From: Methylococcus geothermalis
GTDB taxonomy: Bacteria; Pseudomonadota; Gammaproteobacteria; Methylococcales; Methylococcaceae
Length of the DNA stretch: 64,000 bases
Direction: 5' to 3'
NCBI RefSeq assembly: GCF_012769535.1
Contig: NZ_CP046565.1
Location: 248,001-312,000, forward strand
The position numbers and the translations under genes are program-made. Positions 1-7,184 of this stretch are shown here, one piece after another (positions within the stretch are counted from its first letter, which is position 1; every line of letters starts with the position of its first letter). Under the pieces are notes generated by a model. That model did not search any database. It was given only the letters and a program-made list of their open reading frames with translations, and was not told where the DNA came from.

Positions 1-418
1 CGCCACGGTAAGTAAGGAATTTCGGTACCCTTCACCCATTTTCAAAGCCTGATTATCAGCGGGATGTGTTTTTACCGGCCAAATCGGGTTTGTTCAGAGG
101 TTCCCTAGGTATTGGTAGTCAAGAAAATAATGTCACTGTTTACTCGCCCTCACCCGCTTGGCGGTAGATGTGGCGGGTGTCGATGAAGAGCACGGTGTCG
201 GCACGAGAAATCCCTCCCGGCCTCCCCTTCTCGGGGGGAGGATTTTCTTTGCCCTTGTCGTTGGTAGATACCGTCTTGCGCGTCATGTCGCAAGCCCGTC
301 ATGGGCGGACAAGCGGCAGCGCATCCGCCAAATTCGGCTCCGCTGCTCTTCGAGTCGGCGGGGCGGTGGATGCGCTTCGCTTATCCCCCTGCTGACCGGT
401 GGGCAGTTTCAGCAGCGC
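1..418. other. Intergenic region downstream of exbD
   Basis: No complete gene is supported here. A GC-rich hairpin followed by a T-rich run on the plus strand (about 221-249) could be a terminator, but no plus-strand gene ends there within the window. Around 310-376 two inverted arms (GCGCATCC / GGATGCGC) enclose one copy of a 20-bp dispersed repeat. A short open stretch on the minus strand ending near 144 could be the tail of a decayed gene, but I do not recognise it. Confidence 0.5.
337..356 (-). repeat. Dispersed 20-bp repeat, copy 1
   Basis: On the minus strand this reads GACTCGAAGAGCAGCGGAGC. Near-identical copies lie at 4428, 22011 and 57623. This copy is non-coding and sits between two inverted arms, so it may be part of a larger palindromic element. 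Confidence 0.7.
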
Positions 419-829
419 TTATTCCTGAACCGTCGCCAGGGACAGCCGGTTGACCCCGGCCTTGTGGGCGGTGGCCAGCACCTTGGCGACGACGGCATAG
501 CTCACCGCCTGGTCGGCATGGACGATGTACAGGGCGTCCGGATTCTGCTGCACCGCTTCCCGGAGCCTGGCTTCCAGCTGCGCCAGATCGGCGATCTCGG
601 TCTTGTCCAGCACGATGCGTCCCTGGGCGTCGATGCCGATCGGGGTCGACTTGTTGTCGTCCGAGGCGGCCACCGCGCCGGTCTTGGGCAGGTTGACGTT
701 CATGCTCTGGGTCAGCAGCGGCGCCGTCACCAGGAACACGATCACCAGCACCAGCATGACGTCGACCAGCGGGGTGACGTTGATCTCGCTCATCACTTCG
801 TCGTTGTCGCCCCCGGTTTTCATGGCCAT
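419..829 (-). CDS. exbD: ExbD, TonB energy-coupling protein
   Basis: ExbD works with ExbB in the inner membrane and uses the proton motive force to energise TonB. The 136-aa product has the family layout: a short cytoplasmic tail, the SEINVTPLVDVMLVLVIVF segment with the proton-relay aspartate in the single membrane helix, and a periplasmic domain ending in a VSYAVVAKVLATAHKAG helix. I chose the ATG at 829 because AAGGAG lies 6 nt upstream. A GTG at 844 overlapping the exbB stop is an alternative. It is the last gene of receptor-tonB-exbB-exbD, so it most likely serves the copper-type receptor upstream. TolR is the main alternative, but the neighbouring tonB favours ExbD. Confidence 0.93.
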   Translation of the reverse strand: MAMKTGGDNDEVMSEINVTPLVDVMLVLVIVFLVTAPLLTQSMNVNLPKTGAVAASDDNKSTPIGIDAQGRIVLDKTEIADLAQLEARLREAVQQNPDALYIVHADQAVSYAVVAKVLATAHKAGVNRLSLATVQE

Positions 830-840
830 GGCGGTCTCCT

Positions 841-1521
841 TCACTCGCCCTGAGCGTAGCCGACGGGGCGGTGGGCGGTCTCGGCGCTGACCAGGTGCAG
901 GAAGTCTTCGGCGAAGATTTCCAGCGCCTGCTGCCGGCGCCGCGATTGCCGCATCAAAAAGTTGTAGGCCAGCACGGCGGGCACCGCGACGGCGATGCCG
1001 ATGGCGGTGGCGATCAGCGCCTCGCCGATCGGACCGGCCACCACCTCGAGGCTGGCCTTGCCGCTTTTGCTGATGTCCTGCAAGGCATGCATGATGCCCC
1101 AGACGGTCCCGAACAGGCCCACGAAAGGCGCCGTCGACCCGATGCTGGCAAGGACCGTGAGCCCGATGTCCGACAGCCGCGATTCGCGCTCCAGTTGCCG
1201 CTTGAGCTTGCGCTCCAGGGTGGCCACCAGATCGCCGCGGTGCTTCAGGCTGGGGACGCCGTCCCCGTTACCGCTGTCGAACACCTGGAACCCCGCCGTC
1301 GCCAGCCGGTACAAAGGACAGACACCAGCCTCCCCCATCCTCAGCCGCGCCTCGTCGAGCGTGGCCGCACTCCAGAATTTCTCCTCGAACCGGCGGTTGC
1401 CCACCGCATGCCGCCAGTATTGCCCCCCTTTCAGCAGGATGACGGTCCAGGTGAGGACGGAAAACGAGATCAGTACCCAGAGGGTGACGTTGATGATGAG
1501 GGTGGACGTATCGGTGACCAT
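841..1521 (-). CDS. exbB: ExbB/MotA-TolQ-ExbB proton channel family protein
   Basis: This is the pentameric inner-membrane channel of the TonB motor. The 226-aa protein has an N-terminal membrane helix (about residues 8-30), a long cytoplasmic loop and two further helices. It carries the family signature LTVLASIGSTAPFVGLFGTV and GPIGEALIATAIGIAVAVPA, where conserved Thr and Gly residues line the channel. The ATG is preceded by a weak GCAGGA. It lies 18 nt after tonB, and its stop is 11 nt from the chosen exbD start. Length and motifs fit ExbB better than TolQ because tonB and a receptor adjoin and no tol-pal genes are present. Confidence 0.93.
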   Translation of the reverse strand: MVTDTSTLIINVTLWVLISFSVLTWTVILLKGGQYWRHAVGNRRFEEKFWSAATLDEARLRMGEAGVCPLYRLATAGFQVFDSGNGDGVPSLKHRGDLVATLERKLKRQLERESRLSDIGLTVLASIGSTAPFVGLFGTVWGIMHALQDISKSGKASLEVVAGPIGEALIATAIGIAVAVPAVLAYNFLMRQSRRRQQALEIFAEDFLHLVSAETAHRPVGYAQGE

Positions 1522-1539
1522 GATTCCTGCCGAGTGCTG

Positions 1540-2256
1540 TCAATGAGTCAGAGAGAATTCGAGCGGTACCACGACCCAGCTGGCCACCGCCTTGCCGCCC
1601 TTGGTCGCCGGGACGAAGCGCCAGCGGCGGACCGTTTCCATCGCGGACTCGTCGAGGATGTCGTGGCCGCTGCTGGCTTGCAGCTCGACCTCTGCCGGAA
1701 GTCCCGTGGGCATGACGTGAACCTTCATCGTCACCTTCCCCTGCCAGCGCTGCCTCTTGGCGAATGCCGGGTAGTCGGGCAGCGGATTGTGCAAATAATT
1801 GGCGTTGAAGTTCGCCGGGGTCGACGCGGGTATGGGCGTACCGCTGCCGCCTGCCACGCCTTCGCCGCGTGCGGCGGACGAGGTTTCAGGAGGCGGCGCG
1901 GCAGGCTCGGCCTTGGCGGCGCTATCGCCCACCGTCCGCTCGGGCTGGACCGGAAGCGGCTTGGGCAGGGTCTTCGCCACCGGTTTGGGCTTGGCGACGG
2001 GTTTCGGCTTGGGCGGAGTCACCGGCTTCGGCGGCGCGGTCGGCGCCGGCTGAGCGATGGCTTCGGCCGGCTTGGACGCCGGCGCGATCATTTCCAAGGT
2101 CACCTCGATGGGCTGCGCCGGCCGCGCTTCCGGCTCCAGCAACTTCAATTGCCGGTAAGACCACCAGACACCGAGATGCGCCAAGCACACGATCAGCAGA
2201 ATCACGCTGCCGGGGCGATACAGGGACTCCGTCGGAGCAAGGGGAACTGCGGCCAT
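1540..2256 (-). CDS. tonB: TonB energy transducer
   Basis: TonB spans the periplasm and pulls on outer-membrane receptors. The 238-aa product has an N-terminal anchor (about residues 15-33), a Pro/Lys-rich spacer (about 60-115 with repeated PKP and KPVAK units) and a C-terminal TonB domain with NPLPDYPAFAKRQRWQGKV and the later SSGHDILDESAMETVRRWRF. These are the standard TonB-C landmarks. It starts 24 nt after the receptor gene and precedes exbB and exbD, so the four form one operon. The ribosome-binding site is weak, so coupled translation is likely. Confidence 0.94.
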   Translation of the reverse strand: MAAVPLAPTESLYRPGSVILLIVCLAHLGVWWSYRQLKLLEPEARPAQPIEVTLEMIAPASKPAEAIAQPAPTAPPKPVTPPKPKPVAKPKPVAKTLPKPLPVQPERTVGDSAAKAEPAAPPPETSSAARGEGVAGGSGTPIPASTPANFNANYLHNPLPDYPAFAKRQRWQGKVTMKVHVMPTGLPAEVELQASSGHDILDESAMETVRRWRFVPATKGGKAVASWVVVPLEFSLTH

Positions 2257-2279
2257 GGCTGCTAGGGCGAGACCCTCGA

Positions 2280-4559
2280 TCAGAACTCCACGTTCAGCGA
2301 GATGTACACCGACCGGCCTATCGCCGGAAGCCTGACCACGGAATTCGCGGTGCTGCTTTGGACGATGTCCACACCCCCCAGCGGATGGTAGTAGAGCTTG
2401 TTCAGCAGATTGTCGGCGCCCACGTCCAGCCGCAGGTGCTCGCGCTGGTAGCTGGTGCGAAGATTGAGCAGCACGTAGCCCGGCGTGGTCGGTTCCGCAT
2501 AGCTCTGGGCCACCGCGGTCTTGCTGTCCACCAGGTTCACCGAAATCGCGCTATCCACCACGGCCGAACCGGCGGGGATGCTGTGCTCCAGCGACACGGT
2601 CGCATTCAGCGGCATCATGTGGTAGAGGTTGACCGAATTCGGCGCCAGAAAGCCGTTGACCGGCCAGAACTGCTGATTGTTATTGCACAAGCCCGCCAGA
2701 GAGGTCCCCACGTAGGGGCAGCCCATCGAGCGCTGGCCGTCGTTGCCCACACCGCGCACGTAGGCCGCGACCACCTTGGCCGCGAAGCTGCCGGCCGGCG
2801 ATTCCGGCAGAAAGGCGTAGCGGGCCGAGAAGTCGCCGCCGTACATGTCGGCGTGGTCGAGATTGACGAACTGCATGCCGTGGAAGCCGTTGGAATACTG
2901 CGCGACCTTCTGGCCGTAGATGTAGTCGTTCACCCGCGTGTAATAAGGCGTCAGGCTCACGCTCCAGATCTGCTGCCGCTCGTCGTGCCAGTTGGCGGTG
3001 AAAGTCGCCGTGTAGGCCGCCTCGGGATTGAGATTCAGATTCCCAAGGTAGGAGTTGCCGTCGCCGAACCAGGTGATCATCGAGTTGGGGCCGGCCCAGG
3101 CGTAACGCTCGTACAGGTTGGGGGAGCGCTGTTTGCGCGAGAGGCCCAGCTCGTAGCGGCTGTTGGCATCCGGGGTGAAGGCGGTCGTGGCGGTGGCGTC
3201 GAAATTGTGATCCACCCGCGAGCGGTTGGCGGCGTTGAAGGGCGTGGCCCAGAAAGTATAAAAGGCACCGTTGTCATACCCCTGAACCCGGCCGGTGTTC
3301 ATCCACACCATGTCGTTACGCACGCCGAGCTGGGTCAGCCATTCCTTGTTCCAGTTCGCCTCCCATTCGGCGAAAGTGCCGAGGCGGTTGCGCTGGCCGT
3401 TGTTGATGCTCAAGAAATCCTGCGGCTGAAAGACCGGCTGGCCGGGCCACCAGTCCTGCAATCCCTGCTGGAAGTATTCGCTGCCGACCCGCACCGTATG
3501 GACGTCGTCCACCGGCAGATGCGCCCGCACCCGGTAGCCGAGATCGGACCCGTCGGCCTTCATCGGCATGGGAGCGGTGTTGCGCTCCTGCAGGGTGTCC
3601 ATCAGATGCCAGGTCGAGTGGTAGTAGACCCGCGCATCCAGCTTACCCCAGTCGAACCCGTTCTCGTAGCTGAATCCGCCGAGCAGCCCTGTGTTCTCGG
3701 CGACGTCCATGCGCTGGTTGGGGAAACCCTGGTAGGGGATGTACTGGCCGGTGACGTCCGCCGAGAAGAAGCCGTTGTCGAGCTTGGTCGAAGCCCGCAG
3801 GTTCATGTTGGTGCTCAGGTACCGGGTCGGCAGCACCGTCGGACCACCGTTGCCCGCCATGTAATTGTTGCCCTTGGCCCAGGAACCACCGTAGTCGAAA
3901 GCGAAATCGTCGCTGGAAATCGAGCCGCTGAAGTTGTTGCCGAAGGTGTCGCTGTTGCTGCGGAACATGCCGCCCAGCTTGCCGGTGTAGGCCATCTGCC
4001 CGGCCTTGGCGAAACCCGGCGCCGCCGGATCGACCGAGATGGTCCCGCCGATGGAGTCGCCGCCTTGGCTGACCGGCGTGACGCCGGCCATGATCGAAGC
4101 CTTGCCGACCGAAGCCGGCGCGACGTAGGACAGCGCCGGATTCATGTGATTGCTGCAGGCGGAAGTGATGTTCATGCCGTTGACCAGGATCTTGACACGG
4201 TCGTCCGCCATGCCATGGATCGCCGGCAGGCTGGAGACGCCGCCGCCGGTGTACAGGCTCACCCCCGGCACGTCCTTGAACATGCTGGCGGTGTCCATGG
4301 TCTGCGCCTTCTTTTCCTCCAGTTGCTCCTCCGGCAAATCTTCGGTTTCGGGCGAAACCTCGTCCGCTTCACCGTAAACGGTGATCTTGTCGAGTTCCAC
4401 GACGTCCTCCGCCGCCTCGACGCACCCGACTCGAAGAGCAGCGGAGCTGAAAGCGAGCAGGAGCGGCGCCAGTACCCACGTCCCGCGACGGCGCCGGGAA
4501 CGGATACCGCCGGAATGCGCGCTGGCTGCCGGCAAACCTGAACCTGAATGCGTATTCAT
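2280..4559 (-). CDS. TonB-dependent copper receptor, OprC/NosA type
   Basis: This outer-membrane receptor is predicted to import copper. The 759-aa protein has a leader, a TonB-box-like EDVVELDKITVYG, a plug domain and a 22-strand barrel ending in Phe (SLNVEF). The plug contains TSACSNHMNPALSY followed by GGDSIGGTI, a signature I recall from Pseudomonas OprC and NosA. Cys135 and Met139 give CxxxM, and His318-x-Met320 gives HxM. These match the copper-binding CxxxM-HxM of OprC in kind and spacing. I chose the ATG at 4559 because residues upstream of it look non-coding. A dispersed 20-bp repeat lies inside the leader-coding part. A doubled palindromic operator lies 240 bp upstream. Substrate assignment is by family; barrel fold is certain. 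Confidence 0.88.
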   Translation of the reverse strand: MNTHSGSGLPAASAHSGGIRSRRRRGTWVLAPLLLAFSSAALRVGCVEAAEDVVELDKITVYGEADEVSPETEDLPEEQLEEKKAQTMDTASMFKDVPGVSLYTGGGVSSLPAIHGMADDRVKILVNGMNITSACSNHMNPALSYVAPASVGKASIMAGVTPVSQGGDSIGGTISVDPAAPGFAKAGQMAYTGKLGGMFRSNSDTFGNNFSGSISSDDFAFDYGGSWAKGNNYMAGNGGPTVLPTRYLSTNMNLRASTKLDNGFFSADVTGQYIPYQGFPNQRMDVAENTGLLGGFSYENGFDWGKLDARVYYHSTWHLMDTLQERNTAPMPMKADGSDLGYRVRAHLPVDDVHTVRVGSEYFQQGLQDWWPGQPVFQPQDFLSINNGQRNRLGTFAEWEANWNKEWLTQLGVRNDMVWMNTGRVQGYDNGAFYTFWATPFNAANRSRVDHNFDATATTAFTPDANSRYELGLSRKQRSPNLYERYAWAGPNSMITWFGDGNSYLGNLNLNPEAAYTATFTANWHDERQQIWSVSLTPYYTRVNDYIYGQKVAQYSNGFHGMQFVNLDHADMYGGDFSARYAFLPESPAGSFAAKVVAAYVRGVGNDGQRSMGCPYVGTSLAGLCNNNQQFWPVNGFLAPNSVNLYHMMPLNATVSLEHSIPAGSAVVDSAISVNLVDSKTAVAQSYAEPTTPGYVLLNLRTSYQREHLRLDVGADNLLNKLYYHPLGGVDIVQSSTANSVVRLPAIGRSVYISLNVEF
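4428..4447 (+). repeat. Dispersed 20-bp repeat, copy 2 (inside receptor leader)
   Basis: GACTCGAAGAGCAGCGGAGC on the plus strand lies within the signal-peptide-coding part of the copper receptor, where the minus strand reads as SSAALRVG. Other copies are in different frames or non-coding, so the conservation is at DNA level. Confidence 0.75.
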
Positions 4560-4869
4560 GTATTTCTTGGGCTTGTGACGAATCGGCTTCAATGCTTTAC
4601 AAGTTCTGCGCCACTCAAATTTCAGGGTTCCATGCGGCACGTGGAAACATCGGCATTCAGCCCCCGGTCCATCGTTCTTCGGGTCCTGCAGGAGGATACA
4701 AATCATCAGGTTGCGCAAAAGCCGCCCATTTCCTCAGCCCTATTTTTCTTCCGGATTGAGGGGAGGTGGATCGCTTTCCCGGCTACCGCAGCCGCAAAAG
4801 TGTGTGATATCACACACATACTGAGTGATATCACACAATACGCCTTCGGAAGCGGAAGACCATGACATG
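4560..4869. other. Promoter region of the copper receptor operon
   Basis: This 310-bp gap separates the parvulin gene from the receptor gene, both on the minus strand. It contains the doubled palindrome at 4800-4834. I see no other gene and no clear Fur box. Confidence 0.6.
4800..4834. promoter_or_regulatory. Doubled palindromic operator, site A
   Basis: Two identical GTGATATCAC palindromes lie at 4804-4813 and 4825-4834, 21 bp apart. The first sits in a perfect 18-bp palindrome (4800-4817). It is 240 bp upstream of the copper receptor start. Similar pairs occur at 6158, 25079, 29198 and 34563. I infer binding of a dimeric regulator to two sites on one helical face. Confidence 0.75.
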
Positions 4870-5793
4870 CTATGGTTTTACCTGCTGCGGCGCACTGGGA
4901 GCCGGGCTGGCCGGTGACGGCGGAACGGCCCTCGGTTGCGGGGCCGGCATTTCGATCTTCGCGGCCGCCTTCAGCGTCTCGATGTGCTGCTGGAACCTTT
5001 TCACCTGCAAACCCCGCGCGATCTGATCCTTCACCTGCTCGAACGCGGGGGGCTGCTTCTCCCGGAAATCCTCGCGCTGGATGACCTCCCAGCCGGCCGC
5101 CGTCTGTACCGGAGCGGGCGCCAGCTCGCCATTCTTCAACCCGGCCAAGGCGGTGGACACCGGAGCCGCCAGCTTTTCCTGGCTCTGCCAGCCCAGCTCC
5201 CCGCCCTGCGCCTTGCTGGCCGTGTCGGTGGAAAGTTTCTTGGCCAGTTCCTCGAACTTCTCGCCTTTCCGCAGCCTGGCGATGGCATCCCTGGCCGCCG
5301 CCTCGCTGGCAAGGACGATGTGGCGCAGCTTGTACTCGGTTTTCTTCAACGGCGCCGACTTTTCCTCGTACTCCTTTCTGATCTCCTCGTCGGTGGCCTT
5401 CCCGTGCTCGACGTAGTATTCGGCGGCAGCCTGGGAGACTGCCATGCGCAACGCGTTGTCGACTTTCTCGGCGACCTCCGGATCGGCCAGCAGGTTCAGT
5501 TTCTCCGCCTCCTGCCGCAGCAACTCGCGCTGCACCAGCTCGTCCCGCATCTTGTCCGAGGCGCCCGGCGGCCCCGGCCGGTGCTGCTGGGGAATCGCAC
5601 TGCGGGGAATCGGCCGGCCGTTCACCGTCGCCAGCGGATCGGCCGGTTTCACATCGAGCCGCGCGGAGGCTCTGGTGGTTCCCGGCGAGGTGCCGGAACC
5701 GCTGTTCGAGGCATCATCCGCAGGGTTGCAACCCTGGAGAAAAACGGCACCGGCGCAGATCGCCGCGATCAAGGTCGCTGTGTGTCGCATCAT
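4870..5793 (-). CDS. Parvulin-type peptidyl-prolyl isomerase lipoprotein (EpsD-like)
   Basis: This is a predicted periplasmic foldase. The 307-aa product starts with a lipoprotein signal ending in VFLQGC, followed by a SurA-like N-terminal helical region and a rotamase domain (about residues 130-225, beginning TEYKLRHIVLA and including GGELGWQSQEKL). A Pro/Ala-rich tail follows. The layout matches the EpsD subfamily known from exopolysaccharide loci, but no such locus is present. I chose the ATG at 5793 because AGGA lies just upstream; the adjacent ATG at 5790 is equally possible. It follows two tiny membrane-protein genes and precedes the copper receptor. A chaperone role for secreted cytochromes or the receptor is inference. 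Confidence 0.85.
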   Translation of the reverse strand: MMRHTATLIAAICAGAVFLQGCNPADDASNSGSGTSPGTTRASARLDVKPADPLATVNGRPIPRSAIPQQHRPGPPGASDKMRDELVQRELLRQEAEKLNLLADPEVAEKVDNALRMAVSQAAAEYYVEHGKATDEEIRKEYEEKSAPLKKTEYKLRHIVLASEAAARDAIARLRKGEKFEELAKKLSTDTASKAQGGELGWQSQEKLAAPVSTALAGLKNGELAPAPVQTAAGWEVIQREDFREKQPPAFEQVKDQIARGLQVKRFQQHIETLKAAAKIEMPAPQPRAVPPSPASPAPSAPQQVKP

Positions 5794-5860
5794 TCCTGAT
5801 TCCTGAAAATACACCCGTTGAAACGCAAAAACCGTGAGTCGGCCAGGAAGCCAACCCGCC

Positions 5861-6016
5861 TCAGCCTTGTGGCGCCCCAGACCACTTCGGAATTTTGATC
5901 CTGGCCACCGCCGACGCCAGGTCCGCCGCCAGCGCCGAAATCAGGGCAAACAGCAAACCACCGAGAAACGTCCGCCAAAACGGATGCATCTCCTGGATTG
6001 GGTAAAGAAAATTCAT
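5861..6016 (-). CDS. Small membrane protein, 51 aa
   Basis: I do not recognise this family. The 51-aa product (MNFLYPIQEMHPFWRTFLGG...) has one predicted membrane helix (about residues 16-35, FLGGLLFALISALAADLASA) and a short basic tail. The start is well supported by GGAGG 5 nt upstream, and it overlaps the stop of the preceding small ORF (ATGA). It ends 67 nt before the parvulin gene, so the three are probably co-transcribed. Hydrophobic content, a strong ribosome-binding site and coupling argue that it is real despite its size. Confidence 0.6.
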   Translation of the reverse strand: MNFLYPIQEMHPFWRTFLGGLLFALISALAADLASAVARIKIPKWSGAPQG

Positions 6017-6156
6017 GGCTCCTCCGGATTCTTGTTATATGCGGCCGCCGCCGCGGGTGAAAAAACACGAGCGAAACGAAGCCCGGCAACAATCGCGCCA
6101 AGAAGAAAACCACTATAAAACCAGAGACCTATATCAAGACGAACGGATAGGCTCAT
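6013..6156 (-). CDS. Small membrane protein, 47 aa
   Basis: The 47-aa product has a single hydrophobic stretch (GLWFYSGFLLGAIVAGL) and a polar tail. Its stop overlaps the start of the next small gene (ATGA), which suggests translational coupling. The start is weak: no clear ribosome-binding site, and the doubled operator at 6158-6188 abuts it. An internal start or a non-coding leader are both possible. No family is recognised. Confidence 0.4.
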   Translation of the reverse strand: MSLSVRLDIGLWFYSGFLLGAIVAGLRFARVFSPAAAAAYNKNPEEP

Positions 6157-6157
6157 C

Positions 6158-6188
6158 GTGATTTCACGCATCCCATGCGTGTCTTCAC
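6158..6188. promoter_or_regulatory. Doubled palindromic operator, site E
   Basis: GTGATTTCAC (6158-6167) and GTGTCTTCAC (6179-6188) are 21 bp apart, matching the arrangement of the four other sites. It lies directly upstream of the small membrane-protein pair, the parvulin gene and then the copper receptor operon. Confidence 0.7.
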
Positions 6189-6434
6189 TCACCACCCCAT
6201 TCCGGACGGAAGGTACGGACGGCCAGCTTGTCTGTGCGGAGCACGAAAGCGTTTCGCAGACCCAGCCGGCGGAAAGCCCGGAACAGGCTGTTTCCGGCAG
6301 GACAAGCATCCGTCTCGTCCGCAACGGAAATTCAATGGCGAAAACGGAGGGTTGCTTCACTGCCTCCGCGATGCCGGTAGGGGTGTTGGAGCTTGCACCT
6401 GACCGCAAGCCCACCATCACCCCGGTGCAAACGG

Positions 6435-6974
6435 CTAACGGCTTTCGGCTGGCGATCCCGGACCAGCCAGCGCGGCTCGCATCGCGGTCCATACCTCCCA
6501 GGTCAGCGCGCCGACGTGGCGGTACCTGACGATGTGGTCGCCGTCCACCGCATAGGTCTCGGGCGCACCCATGACTCGAAATGCCGAACCGAGACTGCCG
6601 CGCTCGTCGAACAGAACCGCGGCGTAGGGGTCGCCGAGGCGGTCCAGCCAGCCCAGCGCCGTTTCCCGCTGATCCACATAGTCGACGCCGTAGATCGCGA
6701 TGCCGGAATTGCGGGCGAGATCCACCAGCAGCGCGTGCTCATCGCGGCATGCGGCGCACCAACTCGCCCAGAAGTTGAGCAGCGCAGGTCCCTTGATGTC
6801 CTTGTCGCGGATCACCCCGGACGGGTCGCGCAGGGACGGCAACTCGAACGCCGGCAAAGGCTTGCCCAGGAGGGGCGAGGGGAGAGTATTGGGATCGAGG
6901 TTCATGCTCTGGAAAAACAGGAATCCCAAAATGGAAAAGATCAGCAGTGGAAGAAGGAGAAAGAGACGGGGCAT
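6435..6974 (-). CDS. CcmG/DsbE-like thiol:disulfide oxidoreductase
   Basis: This membrane-anchored periplasmic thioredoxin is predicted to keep apocytochrome cysteines reduced for haem ligation. The 179-aa product has an N-terminal anchor (about residues 3-20), the CcmG lead-in PSPLLGKPLPAFELP, the redox motif WCAAC and the cis-proline-loop-like VMGAPETYAVD. The start at 6974 is favoured by TAGGAG upstream. It is a paralogue of the CcmG in the ccm operon at 37570 and ends the cytochrome block, 210 bp after the 14-haem gene. A dedicated reductant for this CXXCH-rich locus is a reasonable inference. Confidence 0.88.
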   Translation of the reverse strand: MPRLFLLLPLLIFSILGFLFFQSMNLDPNTLPSPLLGKPLPAFELPSLRDPSGVIRDKDIKGPALLNFWASWCAACRDEHALLVDLARNSGIAIYGVDYVDQRETALGWLDRLGDPYAAVLFDERGSLGSAFRVMGAPETYAVDGDHIVRYRHVGALTWEVWTAMRAALAGPGSPAESR

Positions 6975-7184
6975 GTTCGGGCTCCTAAACGTGAAAGTCG
7001 CAGCACCTTGACTCTGGGACAAATCCGCCGGGAGCGGATTTCATGCGGCACCCTTCCGTGCCAATCGGGCTTCCTGCCGATTCGTCATCATCCAGGGCGG
7101 CGGGTCGCCATGATCGTTGGCGTCTGGCACGAGTCGGCGCCATTCGTGGACCGCGGCCCTCTCCTGGAGACGCCGGGCGTCGAT

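Noticed and set aside
1869-4541. 890-codon plus-strand frame opposite the receptor
   Set aside because: Arg/His/Val-biased composition with no motif; the receptor on the other strand is well supported.
4800-4834. Operator A as a CRP/FNR site (TGTGA-N6-TCACA)
   Set aside because: The half-sites are separated by 2 bp rather than 6, and the paired design at all five sites differs from CRP/FNR boxes.
5790-6113. A 107-aa frame overlapping the two small membrane proteins
   Set aside because: It has no ribosome-binding site and no family; the two shorter frames have coupling and a strong GGAGG.
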